64,000 nt of DNA from Entonaema liquescens (GCA_902805475.1 CADCSX010000023.1:558001-622000), one strand, 5' to 3'; positions 46,985 through 57,662 are shown, numbered from the stretch's first letter. Notes: generated by a model from the sequence alone, not told the origin. Program-made: numbers and translations.

Positions 46985-47089
46985 ACGAAATAGGCATAGT
47001 TCTACCTAGCATATATAGAGGGGCTCTGTGCCCTAGCTGCTAGTTAGAAGGGCAAGCGTTTATAGATCACTATTGCTATCTGGCTACTA
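46985..47089 (+). repeat. Dispersed repeat, copy A
   Basis: About 105 bp aligns with 57552-57662 at high identity by eye, including shared runs such as AAATAGGCATAGTTCTAC, CCCTAGCTGCTAGTTA and TAGATCACTATTGCTATC. A purine-rich tract (about 46945-46975) lies directly before it. On the minus strand the sequence just downstream begins TGTTGGGAGTG (from 47159), which resembles the start of a copia-type LTR. That link is only suggestive. Confidence 0.75.
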
Positions 47090-47404
47090 TAAAGCAGTTT
47101 TGCTGCTGCTTCTTATATTCATTCTACGTATGACTTCACTCTAGGGCACACTCCCAACAGCAGAGGTAGCAGAAACAACACAAGGGGAATTTGCTACCAT
47201 AATATGAGTGCCTATGATTGGGAATTATCATCAGGGACTGTCGTAATGTAGAGTAAACTAGTATCCTGCAACTACAACTAAAGAGGTATTTCTACTGTAC
47301 TCTATCAACTACAATTAGATGAGCGTCTACCTAGATGAAGCAATATCCACGTATTTATGGGTGTGGCTTGGATATCCGAACACGATCTACCTACTGTTAT
47401 ACCG

Positions 47405-48676
47405 TCAATAGATAAAGATCGCCTTTGAGTGCGCGCCGCCTCCTTTAGTTCCACCCTTCCAAGAGTTAGATTCATCTCCGTCATTGAATTCGTGACTGTC
47501 ATCATCGGCCTCACTCAATTCCTCTCTCCTTACTCCTTCCAAAGGATCACGCCCCCTTTCCGTATCACATTCATCTTCGGAAGAATCACGTCCATCATCC
47601 GAATTGCTATCTTCGCGATGTTTCAAATAACACTCCCAGCAGGGGCTTGCTTGAACGACAAGCACTCGCTTAGATTGACGAACAGCTAGTGCGGCCGCCG
47701 CGAGTCGGGCCGCCGGGTTTCCGTACGCGCGCACAACGGAGAACCGGACAGGAGGGTCAAGCAATTCAATCCATGATTCCACAGAAACTAAGTGACCATC
47801 CAACTTTTGATTGGGCTTTTGTGTTTTTGAATGCGTACATTGAGGGTCTAGTAGTTTCCTCCATTTTGTGGATGCTGTCAAGATATCAAGATCCGCGATC
47901 CATTTCCCTCGATCGTGAACCGAGATGGCAGTTTCCAAGATGGACGCGGGTGCATCGCGGCCACTGTGGTGTCCTAAGTATATCGGAAGCTCGTATCCGG
48001 TGAACGAGAGGTGGAATGTTGTTCCCTGGAAGCTATCCCGAGCTATACCGTCGAAAGGATCATGGGAAATCATGTGCCAAGATGAGTAGTCCAGTTTTAG
48101 GATCTTGGGATTAGGGGGTGAGATTAGGAAAGTTAGACCTGGTTTTCCAACATTGCCCACTATGCGTTCGACAGGTATATCCGAGTTCATCTCCACGGGA
48201 TCCTTAAGTAGGGCCTCAGCTACAAAAATAGATATGCCGTGGCAAACGGCGAAAGTCTGATCTCCAATACTGTTGGCGTCGACATCACAGACACCAGTCT
48301 CAAGATGAGCAATACAGCCGAAAATGGCCCTCAAGATACGAAACTCCTTCGACTGCAGCTCATTCCACCAATTTGATTTGATTATTGGCTCTGATGTCAC
48401 CTCGAGATGGACTCTGGCGCCATGAAGCTTAGAATATATCTTTCCTGCCACATCGACTGCATTCAACGAATCGAAGTACTGACCGTAGAGAGTATTGTCG
48501 CACACCAAGTGAAGTGCGGCCTTGACACATTTTGACGGAAGGTCTCCTTCGTCTATGCATCGGATTAGATGGGAAATTTCCATGTGGTTTTTCGTAGTCT
48601 TCCTATATTTCCCTACAGGGACATAGATGGCGCAGAACCTGGGATCGCCGTACAGAAAAGTGTGTGGGGTGGGCAT
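47405..48676 (-). CDS. 3' half of a transposon-split gene of unknown function
   Basis: An open frame of 423 residues starting MPTPHTFLYGDPRFCAIYVP and ending in an acidic, Asp/Glu/Ser-rich tail. I recognise no catalytic domain; the sequence resembles the C-terminal half of a large uncharacterised filamentous-fungus protein family. Reading the minus strand upstream of this ATG stays open for 56 more codons, through HNESLKDEYITSKETIRC, up to the transposon's target duplication at 48845-48852. The frame there continues exactly into the 5' half at 49746. The ATG at 48676 is therefore most likely an internal Met of the original protein. Whether this half is transcribed or translated alone is unknown. 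Confidence 0.65.
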   Translation of the reverse strand: MPTPHTFLYGDPRFCAIYVPVGKYRKTTKNHMEISHLIRCIDEGDLPSKCVKAALHLVCDNTLYGQYFDSLNAVDVAGKIYSKLHGARVHLEVTSEPIIKSNWWNELQSKEFRILRAIFGCIAHLETGVCDVDANSIGDQTFAVCHGISIFVAEALLKDPVEMNSDIPVERIVGNVGKPGLTFLISPPNPKILKLDYSSWHMISHDPFDGIARDSFQGTTFHLSFTGYELPIYLGHHSGRDAPASILETAISVHDRGKWIADLDILTASTKWRKLLDPQCTHSKTQKPNQKLDGHLVSVESWIELLDPPVRFSVVRAYGNPAARLAAAALAVRQSKRVLVVQASPCWECYLKHREDSNSDDGRDSSEDECDTERGRDPLEGVRREELSEADDDSHEFNDGDESNSWKGGTKGGGAHSKAIFIY

Positions 48677-48852
48677 TTCGTGCGGCCCAGGTGGGATCGG
48701 AGTGCATCTTATAGTCTCTTTCGAAGTTATATATTCGTCTTTGAGACTTTCGTTGTGCCAGTGTAGTTGCGGTGACGACGCACTGTAGTAGTCAGTTGTG
48801 TTCCGCCTTTTCTTATATGGTACTGGCTCATTTATAAGCTTGGTATATTTAA

Positions 48853-49745
48853 GAGTGATGCTATTTACAGATTACCTTGCCAGTCCTTCCACGTAGATTA
48901 CCCCACCGAACGGCTGTAAGTAACTGACACGTTAAATTGACTAGTAATTACCAGTAAAATGACATGCCACTATTCAGACCCTGAGGAAACTTGAATTTAA
49001 GGTCTATTTATTATTTACAGGTCAATTTTACTTACCTAGGCCCCTACAAATTCAAGTCTATTGAGCGTATTAATGAGTGTTCTATTAAGTGTTTAAAAGG
49101 GGTTATTTATAAGCATCAATATTCAACCGTATTTTGCTTAAAACACAATTGATTTTGAAGATATTTACATCTCCAGACGCGCTTCGTTACGGCAATTACA
49201 TAGATCTATTTATTTTATATTAAAAGCGTTATTATCGTGTATTATTTGACTGCGAATATCGTCCTCCTCAGCTAGAGCGCAGCTATTTGCAGATTGATTT
49301 TTCTTATTTGTAAATTAGTTTTTAAACACTTAGTAATATCTCCCTTAAACCACAGTATTATTTTACGAAAATCATATCTTTAGATTGCCTATTTTACAAG
49401 GATTTAAGCAATATAAGTTATTAAGATATTACTCCTTGAATTACCTTATTTGTAGATTGGTTGAGGCTATTCGCAGATTGATTTTTCTTATTTATAGATT
49501 GATTTTCTAATAAATATAGCCGTATTTAATTAAAATTAATATCAATCGATGCGCCTCGAGGAGTAGAGTCTAGATATACCAATTACTTGAAATTATCTCT
49601 TAATATAAGTACGAAACAATTGATTGTATGGTAATTGAGTCAGGATGTAAAAATACGGTAATTTTTGAGTCACCTGCGTACAGCTGCTTTAGTGGGGTAA
49701 TCTACGTGGAAGGACTGGCATGGTAATCTGTAAATAGCATCACTC
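48853..49745. mobile_element. Non-autonomous DNA transposon with long terminal inverted repeats (hAT-like by target-site size)
   Basis: The 893 bp element is bounded by inverted repeats of about 55 bp with a few mismatches. The outer end reads GAGTGATGCTATTTACAG (48853 onward), matched by the reverse complement of the right end (49728-49745). Inner parts share TGGGGTAATCTACGTGGAAG in opposite orientation. An identical 8 bp duplication, ATATTTAA, flanks it at 48845-48852 and 49746-49753. Eight-base target duplications are typical of hAT elements; the ends do not obviously match the usual hAT terminal bases, so the superfamily is tentative. The interior is AT-rich with no transposase frame, and holds two direct copies of GCAGATTGATTTTTCTTATT (about 49290 and 49473). 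It is inserted in the coding region of the gene on either side. Confidence 0.88.
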
Positions 49746-51329
49746 ATATTTAAACCGTCCATGCATTGCCCTGTTCTCTTTTGGACGGTATCGAATGACT
49801 GCTTCGCGAAAGGTGTAGGGATCAAGTTCTCTTGCTGCCCAGTTCTGAAGTAACGAGAGCCTTCCATTAGTATCTTCTCCGAAGGCGTTCATAAGGACCC
49901 CAACGTGGACCAATCCGAAGGCTGGGGGAGGATGAGAGTCTATACGGCCGAGGAAATTAGAGCATCGTCGCTCACCAAAAGAAACTAATCGGGACATCTG
50001 CTTCCGGGTGGCTTCATTAGACCGACTGTATTGACCAGCGGCACGACCAAGACAGTATAGCCACTCTAGCTTGTCACGATCCTTTGTGTTCAATGGGTGG
50101 CGTTTTAGAGTCCCAGGATGATCACTCACAGACCTGACAATACTAGAGAATTTACGAATCGGTTCTAATTTGTCGGATAGGTCGAGAGAGTAGGCATTCC
50201 ACCGGCTTAGAATGCAACCGATCACAACAAACAGGAACTCTTCGAAGACAACTTGAGACTCTCCCACTCCCGCGTGTCTTTTCGTTATGACCGGATCTCC
50301 GTAGTATCTCGCCTGTGCTAAGGGGAGGGACCAGAATACCCCTTTCCCATTGTCTTCCCTACTTTCAAGCCCAATTGTGATGATGCCACCGGAGCTGATC
50401 AGAGCGTCTTCCTGTCTAATGTATTGATTTATGCCGGCCAACAACAGATCAGGGTATAGGTGCCATGCAGAAAGCCCTAGCAGCACAGCGCCATCGTTGA
50501 TTTGCTGAGGTACACCTTTAATAAGGTTTTCCAGCGCTCCCAGAGCTTTTAACCAGGCCCCTATGACTGCATGATATAGCGTGCCGTGAGTAGATACTGG
50601 TAGGGTCATGTTATCCATCAACAGCCTGAACTGGGTTTGCTGAAGCATCTTGCCGGCGTCGGCTGTCTGGAGCCATGCTCTGCGAGAAGTCAGCAATGTT
50701 TGTCCTACTCAGAAATATAGTAAATACGACCTAGCGCTTGCGTCCCACGCGTCTAGCTGATCTCTACTTATCTCGATTCGCGACGCAGCAAGATCAGATA
50801 CTTTGAAACCGGCTTCAGAGCCTTCAATCGCTCGTCGTAGAAGATCTTTTCTGTATCCCACTAGCTCGCTCCAGATAGAGACGGCCTGCTCTCGAGTCCA
50901 TATCCGTGCTAACATGCAGGCAAGTAAGTGCATGGTAATTGTTTCCTTTCCTGAAGTCGCAGCAGCCCATATTGTAGTGCCGTCAGCGCCGACATGTTCT
51001 CCGAAGATACAATGTCTCGCACTTGCTCTGGGATTGACCTCGGGTAGTTTAGCGATCTCGCTGGTCCGTGATCCATATGCTTGAATTAGGTTGGGTACGT
51101 CGGGCATAGCACTTTGAAAGAGTGCCCCTAACTTTCGCGCGGTGACATGGAGAGGTCCATCCTCAGCGGCATCCTTACGACGTTTCGATAAGGCCTCGCC
51201 AAGGCCCAAATATTCACGGGGAGCATCGTATTTAACAAGAGTAAAATTGAAGTTAAGGTTGGCAAACCCAATGGTTGTTTCTTGGGATGCTTTTAGGAAC
51301 GCGTTTGTAAGTTGTCCGAAGGAAGCCAT
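49740..51329 (-). CDS. 5' half of a transposon-split gene of unknown function
   Basis: Exons 51329-50731 and 50679-49740 join (CTAG|GTCG donor, CTCGCAG acceptor) to a 512-residue frame. The protein begins MASFGQLTNAFLKASQETTI, then NLNFNFTLVKYDAPREYLGL, FGEHVGADGTTIWAAATSGK, LLACMLARIWTREQA, EISRDQLDAWDASARAWLQT and VLLGLSAWHLYPDL. I know this only as a conserved uncharacterised filamentous-fungus family; no catalytic motif is evident. The last two codons, Glu and TGA, come from the end of the inserted transposon (GAGTGA at 49745-49740). Without the element the reading frame runs from Lys-Tyr straight into the 56 codons preceding the 3' half. The native protein would be about 990 residues. 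As it stands, a truncated protein could still be made. Confidence 0.8.
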
Positions 51330-52779
51330 TGAATATCGATATATAAGACCAAATGGAGTGTGAACTTTGCTTGCTCATTCATAAAAACCTTCTGTGGTCG
51401 GCACTGGCATAAATACCTAAGACACAAGCCGGAAGTGACTGTGAGCTGTTAATGGACTAATTCATCGTATCTATTTCTATACGTCGCACGCTTGGCATAG
51501 CCTTCAATATGCTGTCCTACCTAACGTGGGGTAGACTGCGGTAAGCATAACCCAACTATGTTCCCTCAATGGGATTCAGATGAGACTTCAGCCGTTTTAA
51601 GCCTACCTCTTTGTCAGGCAGACTCGGCTCTATCATACACAGATAGGTGAAAATGATGCTGATTGAGTGAGAATCCCTACCTCTACTCTTATCTTGTAGA
51701 AAACTTAGACATACCCTCTGTCACTTGCGCCTGCCACGGCAGGTATTTACCTAGGTTATTCTGATAATGCTATGGTATTGTACCTAAGGTAGTGTGGCCC
51801 CCCATAAATGCCTGTCGTGTCAACGCCGGACCCCTTTCAGGTTGGGGGGTGTAACATCTTTTCAGGGGTTACACCCCCCAATCCAAAGCCATGTATTGAA
51901 CTCGGTCCGGTCATATACCTAAACATATTCTACTTATTATCTATACAGCTTGTTCGACTCATATCTTCATGATATGAATATCCTTAGGTAATTTTATTCC
52001 AAGTATAACTCTCCCATTATTGCTAAAGCGAAAAACGTATTTTTAGGGGTCATAGTTTTTCTCCAGCAACACTCGTGTATTATGAACGTGTAGCTACCAA
52101 ATTTCTAACGGCAAAAGGAATAAAAAGCATACAACACCAGGGATTCGCTGGTCGTCACCGACCCAACTACTATTCCGGCGGTATTCTGGCTTATCCTTTG
52201 GGAGAGCGGACGGGATCCCGAGTTTTCCAGATCCTATGGTCGTATGTGGTGATGTACTCTGCTACTTCGGTATTAATACTCTCTTTTTCTGCCCCCGCTA
52301 CCTCCCACTCCATTCCCCCCTTTTTTTCAGGTTTAGGAGCAAGCTGCACCCCTAGGGGGCCATCTTAGTGGTCAAGATAAAGGTGTTATGCGGTGCAAGG
52401 TCTAGATTAGGAGGACTCTAACATATCGAAACACGCCTCCAACGGTAAAAAGAAGCTCATGGGCTAAGCGCTTTGACTGGAGGAATCAATTTTCTCAGCC
52501 ATTTTGGTTGGGTATAGATAATAAGAATATTTGAACCTAAATGCGTGGGTATCGTGAAAATTTGGAGGCTGCCGCCACGACGAAGTTGAGTTTTCGTTCC
52601 TCAACTTAAGTTACTATCTAATCGCAAGATGTGTAGCACGGCACTGCCCGACTGGCTTGCAATGTCTCAAGCCTACGTACACTAACCATGCTGCTAACAA
52701 TGCCACCTAGTGTAAGGAATCCTTTAGTGTAGAAATTGACGTCGAGTGCCGCAGACCCCTTCCCCCTCTATTTTGTCGA
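51330..52779. other. Intergenic region with a strong hairpin
   Basis: 1.45 kb with no supported gene. It includes a perfect 14 bp inverted repeat at 51842-51881 (listed separately). A short frame at 52075-52368 has no domain. Confidence 0.4.
51842..51881. repeat. 14 bp perfect inverted repeat, 12 nt loop
   Basis: The left arm TTGGGGGGTGTAAC (51842-51855) pairs perfectly with GTTACACCCCCCAA (51868-51881). It is about 900 bp downstream of the Sda1 stop, too far to be an obvious transcript terminator. It may be the foldback core of a small element. Confidence 0.85.
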
Positions 52780-55103
52780 CTATCGCGAAACGCCATTTCT
52801 TCTCCTGCCACCAGACTTGCTTCTCTCGACGTGATTCTTCAAGATATTCCTCGTAGCAACAAGACTTCGTTTCTGTTTCGACTTCGCCTTGCCTAGCGTC
52901 ATCATGAAATTCTTCCTGCGTGCCTTCTCCTTATTAGTCGAGGATTTGCCCTCAGCCTCCTTCTTAGACTTTCGTATGGCTTGTGTAGACTTGTGCTCCT
53001 CACGATCCGGCTTGCCCTCCTTTGCCAGTGCTATTCGTTCTTCCTTGGTAGTCTTACGTAACCTGGATGGCGCTTCAATCTGCTCTGCCGTCAATCCCCC
53101 GTCGACATGCCGGCTTTCCAACTCCTTCTTGCGCTTGCTGCTACCCATAGCTTTATCGATATTGGCCTCCATTCGCAATTCTCGAAGTTTGGCCAAGTCT
53201 GCTGGTGTAAGAATCTGAGTCGTCGCTAATTTTATGAAATCAATGGCTTCGCCCTCTGCATTTTCTTTATCGTCCTCTTCGGGATCATCCGGGTTGACTT
53301 TTTGCCTCTTGGCATCTGGTTCGGGTTCTGCTTCATCTTCCGAATCGCTAACCCTAATCCACTCCCCAGAATCGCTGCTATCTGTTGATGCAACTTCCCA
53401 ATCGTCAGAGTTCCAGCCGTCTTCTTCATCCTCACCCTTTTCAGTTCCCTCTGGTAGGCCTCGTTCAGCCCGTTTCTGTTTTTTCTGCTCTTCTTTCCAT
53501 TTTGCCAGCAGCTCGAGGCCTTCGATCTCACCAGCCTGCTCTTCGCCGAACTTCTGCTGCTTCAGATCACCGCTCTTGAGACCTATGGTCGCATCCTTGC
53601 CACGATCCTTCTTCCTCAGCATCTCCGCGCCCTTTTCGCGGTACAATGAAAGCAGACCCTTCGCAGCCATCATGACTCCCTTGTCCTTGCTCTTTCTGTA
53701 TTCAACCAAATCCTGTAACAACGTCTCATTCATCGCTAGCGGTTGTCGAACACATATCTCGCGGATTGCGTTAAGACCAGCAGAGCAGACTTCTGATGCT
53801 GATGCTTCAGATACGAACTCGTTTGCGATCTTTTGTATTAATGGCTCAATTGCATCTGGGGGCACTAAATTGTGGGTGCCTTGAGCGAGTGATGCTAGGA
53901 AGGACGAGGCTGATTGTTGCCTGGGGGTTAGGTACTTGATGAACCAGGAGTAAAGAGATATCACAGTCAGCTTGTGTAAGCCAACTAGACGGGTAACGAG
54001 CTGCAGAACAAAAAGCTTGCTTTCGAGAGCGAGCTTAGACTTGGAATTCTGAAGGTGCTTCTCAAACAAGTTCTCACTGAAGCCTTGAGGGTCCTGCAAC
54101 AGATGCAGCGCGGAAAAGTTAAGCGGATGTGGCGCACTCTTCTTGCGCTCCTGCCTCTTAACTTTGTCGACGGCCCGGTCGAGAGTCTTTTTCGACTTCT
54201 TCGTCTTCTTGTTGATCCCGATCAAGTGCTTAACCTTCTTAATATCGACTGTCTCTTCGTCGCTACTTTCGTCCTCATACTCTTCACGTTCTCTGTCTCC
54301 CCCAAGGAAAAACCTTACAGCTCCCACAATAACCTTCTCATTATCTGCCAGACAGGCTTGGCGCATAATATCCACGGTTTTGGCGTCATTCCATATTTGA
54401 CGCCGCCATAATTCCCGTACCAACTTGACGGCCCATAAAGCTTTCGGAGAGGTGCGATCTGAAGTAACGAGGTTATAGAGGACGGTTTGCATGGTTCGAT
54501 TTACTCGGTGATTTGTTGATTTCGTATTCGTGTTCCGTATGTCGCTCAATATTTTCTGGTAGAGGATCATCCTCAAGGATTTGGACGGAGTGCTAATGAG
54601 AATAGGAAATAGGGTGGTGAGGAGATAGTTGCTATCGATGACATCTTTCCGTCGTAGAAGCGTAAGACTAGATACTATCTTCTCTCGTAGGGTAGGTTCC
54701 AATACAGCATGATGTTTGGTAAGTACATCTTTAAGCGCATCGGGGAACGTCGCGGTTATCTGAGGATACAGCTCGGCGCAATGGGCAACTATCGACCTTA
54801 TAAGCTTTAGGACATAAATCAGATCAAGATTGCCTACTCAGATCTATCTGCTCGCGAAATGTTATGAGTGAGTTGGAATCAGCGCCCACGGGGGCTGCTA
54901 AGAACTTCTCGTGCGCAGCGTCGAACTGTTGCCAATTCTCAATGAATTCCTTCTCGTATGCTCTACAGAAGAACAGGTTAGACATCGTATTTCCAATGCA
55001 GTAAAGAGTCATATACATACTCCGGATCTTTCCGAATTTTATATTGAAGTCCAGCAAGATCAGCCTCAATCTTCTCGAGCGCTGCGACCTTTCTCTTCCC
55101 CAT
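52780..55103 (-). CDS. SDA1: Sda1-family 60S ribosome biogenesis factor
   Basis: Sda1 is a nucleolar and nuclear protein needed for maturation and export of pre-60S particles, and named for its actin and cell-cycle phenotype in yeast. Exons 55103-55021, 54962-54838 and 54788-52780 join in frame to 738 residues. Landmarks are MGKRKVAALEKIEADLAGLQ, YPQITATFPDAL, LREKIVSSLTLLRRKDVI, KALWAVKLVRELWRRQIWND, APHPLNFSALHLLQDPQGF and LFVLQLVTRLVGLHKL. The acidic segment (about residues 470-550) and a strongly basic tail ending in KSGGRRRNGVSR are typical of the family. The second intron uses the acceptor ATAG at 54789, which alone keeps the frame. The gene is intact. Confidence 0.9.
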
Positions 55104-55725
55104 CTTGAGGTAGATTATATGGTATGCGCGGGGAGAGACGTGTTGGAAAGGCGCTGGATTGGAATTGAAGATTAAAAAAATAATGTAACTAGCTAGCAAA
55201 AGTTATTGTTATCGTTATCGACCACGCTTTGTCTTATCGAGTAAGGTGGAACATGACTAGCAGCGGTACGTACCTAGTTAGCCCGACTTTCCTAATTGGG
55301 TAATAAAGATACATTGGTACTTCGTTGTCTTGAAGAGAGACCAGACCTTGAGAACTTTAGGTATGTTGGTCGCTTAGAGGGAATTATCTATAAGCTCTGT
55401 AGTAATTACTGGACTATAATGGGTTTTCCTGGGCGAAGTCTAGGTAGGGAGTAAATTGGAACCTTACTCAATGAACATCATTTTGCCCACAATTACGACT
55501 CCTATACGCCTCTTTCATACGTTAGTCTAACGCAAGTTTTCCAGTAAAGACTTCCAACATGAGAGTATGACATCTCTCTATAATAAATCCACGATACTTT
55601 CCTTTCACATCTTAGTTCCGGCCATACTGATAACCAACAGGTTATTATAAATTGGCATAGTTATTGCTTTTCCTCTTTGTTTGTTTCTTTCCCCTCTACA
55701 AGCAGCTAAGCACTCCTAATAAGTC

Positions 55726-57371
55726 ATGGCAGAATCAACGGCCGTAGACTATATAATCGTTGGTGGGGGACTTAGCGGTTGCTCTCTGGCCTCCCTCCTG
55801 AAACGTTCGTTGCCAAACAGTTCCATACTAGTTCTCGAGGCCGGCCAAGACCCTGGCCCAGAACACGACATTGTCACAATATTTGGCGGATTTGCTCTGC
55901 AGGGCGGCGTCCTTGACTAGCAATTTCAAACTGCTCCGACGCCATCTACGGCTGGCCACACACACACCTTGACACACGGCAAGACACTGGGTGGTGGAAG
56001 CGTACTTAACTACGGGGGGTAGTCACGCGGCGATGATCCGGATTATGATGCCTGGGTGGCAAAGCTAGGTGGTGATACTCGGTGGAGCTACGCTGGTTTA
56101 CTTCCCTATTTCAAACGCACCGAAAGCTTCTACGACACTAGTGCGAGCACTGAAGAACACGGCTTTGACGGCCCCTTTAAAATCACCCCAACTAAGGCAA
56201 GCCACGTGGCCAGGGAGTATCCTCTCCGCGCCCCTTTAGAGCAGGCGTGGAAGGAGATTGGCCTACAGAGGAATCTTGATCCCTTTGCAAACCGATTAGC
56301 TGGGCTGAGCGACTTCTACGAAATATGGGAGGACGGAAAGAGACGACCCAGTTATCTCGCGTATCCGTTAGAAGGGGTGGATGTGAAGACATCCACTCCG
56401 GTCTCACAGATACTATTTGAAGGAGATAAAACTCCGAAGGCGATAGGGGTAAAGCTATCAAACGGACAGACTGTTAAAGCAAAAAAAGAAGTCATTATCT
56501 CTGCGGGCACACTGCAGACACCACGCCTCCTGCTCCGTTCAGGCATCGGAGAGCCTTCAGTTCTGTCTGAGCGCAATATTCCTCTTGTCCAAGCCCTCCC
56601 CAGCGTTGGCCAGCAATACTATGACCATTTTGCCTTATACCAGTGGTTCAAGGTCAAAGGCCCTGCTCGTGGGCTTGCACTAGGCCACCCCAAGCTGTCC
56701 GACACAGCCTTCATAGCAGGCATGCCAACTGATTTTGCGGCTAACGAAGGACTCCCGCGGGATATCTAGAGAAGGCCCTGGATGAAGATGGAGTCGTTGG
56801 CCCGGATCGTGAGGCATTGCTGCAGCCGGGTCGCGTGTTCGTAGAAACGCTCGTCGTTTACCACCCACTCGCGCCCGGTTTCCCCTCTGACGGAAGCGTG
56901 GTGTGCACTTCCACTTTACTCACACTGCCCAGCAGCCGTGGCCGTATATCGCTATCCCAAGATATTAACAGTCCGTTCCCACATATAGAGCCGAACTACT
57001 TCACAACCGCCCTCGATCGTACGGCTCTCATTCACGGCGTGCGGCGAGTACTCAAGGTTATGCTCGACACTGAAGCTTTGAAAGACTATATCGAGTCTGA
57101 GTTGCCGCCTCCTGGATTGGCTCCGCTTACGCTGGAGTCTTGTGACAGCGATATTGAAGATAGAATCAGGGCCGTGGGCGTTGCCCACCATCATGCCATG
57201 GGCAGCTGTTCTATGGGGAAGGTCGTGGATGGCGACCTTAGGGTTAAAGGAGTTCGAAATCTTAGAATATGCGATGCTAGTGTTTTCCCAAACCCGGTGG
57301 GAGGGCATCCCATGGCGAGCTTGTACGGTGTTGTGGAACAGGCTGCTGATATCATTGCGGCAAGCGCTTGA
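55726..57371 (+). pseudogene. GMC oxidoreductase, broken by two stops and a frameshift
   Basis: FAD-dependent GMC family (alcohol oxidase / glucose dehydrogenase / choline dehydrogenase type), about 547 residues, no intron apparent. It shows the FAD-binding motif VGGGLSGCSLA (about residues 12-22), the GMC signature KTLGGGSVLNYGG and a second signature near SAGTLQTPRLLLRSGIG. C-terminal catalytic segments are HHHAMGSCSMG and FPNPVGGHPMAS, with the active-site His candidates present. It is broken by TAG at 55918 (expected Trp in D-W-x-F-x-T) and TAG near 56021 (expected Trp in NYGGWSRG). Both are TGG to TAG, i.e. CpA to TpA on the other strand. Near 56749 a frameshift (GG for an expected GGG) joins NEG to TPAGYLEKALDEDG. 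The upstream stops make it non-functional even if the frameshift is an artefact. Confidence 0.82.
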
Positions 57372-57479
57372 GTGCGAAACGTTAGATTTCTGATAGATGC
57401 TCCATAGTATGAAGCAATATATAAATTTTGTACGCAACTGCGGGCAGTTGTAATTCCAAGTAATCTGCATTGTAGGCCC

Positions 57480-57508
57480 GGCAAGGTAATCTTGAAATAG
57501 CATCACTC
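57480..57508. mobile_element. Remnant transposon end matching 49717-49745
   Basis: About 29 bp (GGCAAGGTAATCTTGAAATA then GCATCACTC) matches the right terminal inverted repeat of the 48853-49745 element with about three mismatches. The inner terminal-repeat sequence is only weakly recognisable. No matching left end or target duplication was found nearby, so it is a solo or truncated end. Confidence 0.7.
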
Positions 57509-57551
57509 TATATGAAATGATCGTTCATTGTTAGAGGAAAGGGGGGACTAA

Positions 57552-57662
57552 TATAAAATAGGCATAGTTCTACTTAGTATTTTATATAGAAAGGGCGCTC
57601 CGCGCCCTAGCTGCTAGTTAAAAGGGCAATCGTTAATAGATCACTATTGCTATCTGGCTACT
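57552..57662 (+). repeat. Dispersed repeat, copy B
   Basis: Second copy of the repeat at 46985-47089, same orientation. It contains a short GC hairpin (GGGCGCTCCGCGCCC) that is altered in the other copy (GGGCTCTGTGCCC). Similarity ends near CTGGCTACT. Confidence 0.75.

Noticed and set aside
53234..53884. 216-codon Ser-rich plus-strand frame
   Set aside because: Shadow of the acidic and basic low-complexity part of Sda1.
56952..57506. 184-codon minus-strand frame
   Set aside because: Antisense of the GMC C-terminus, which keeps catalytic motifs on the plus strand.
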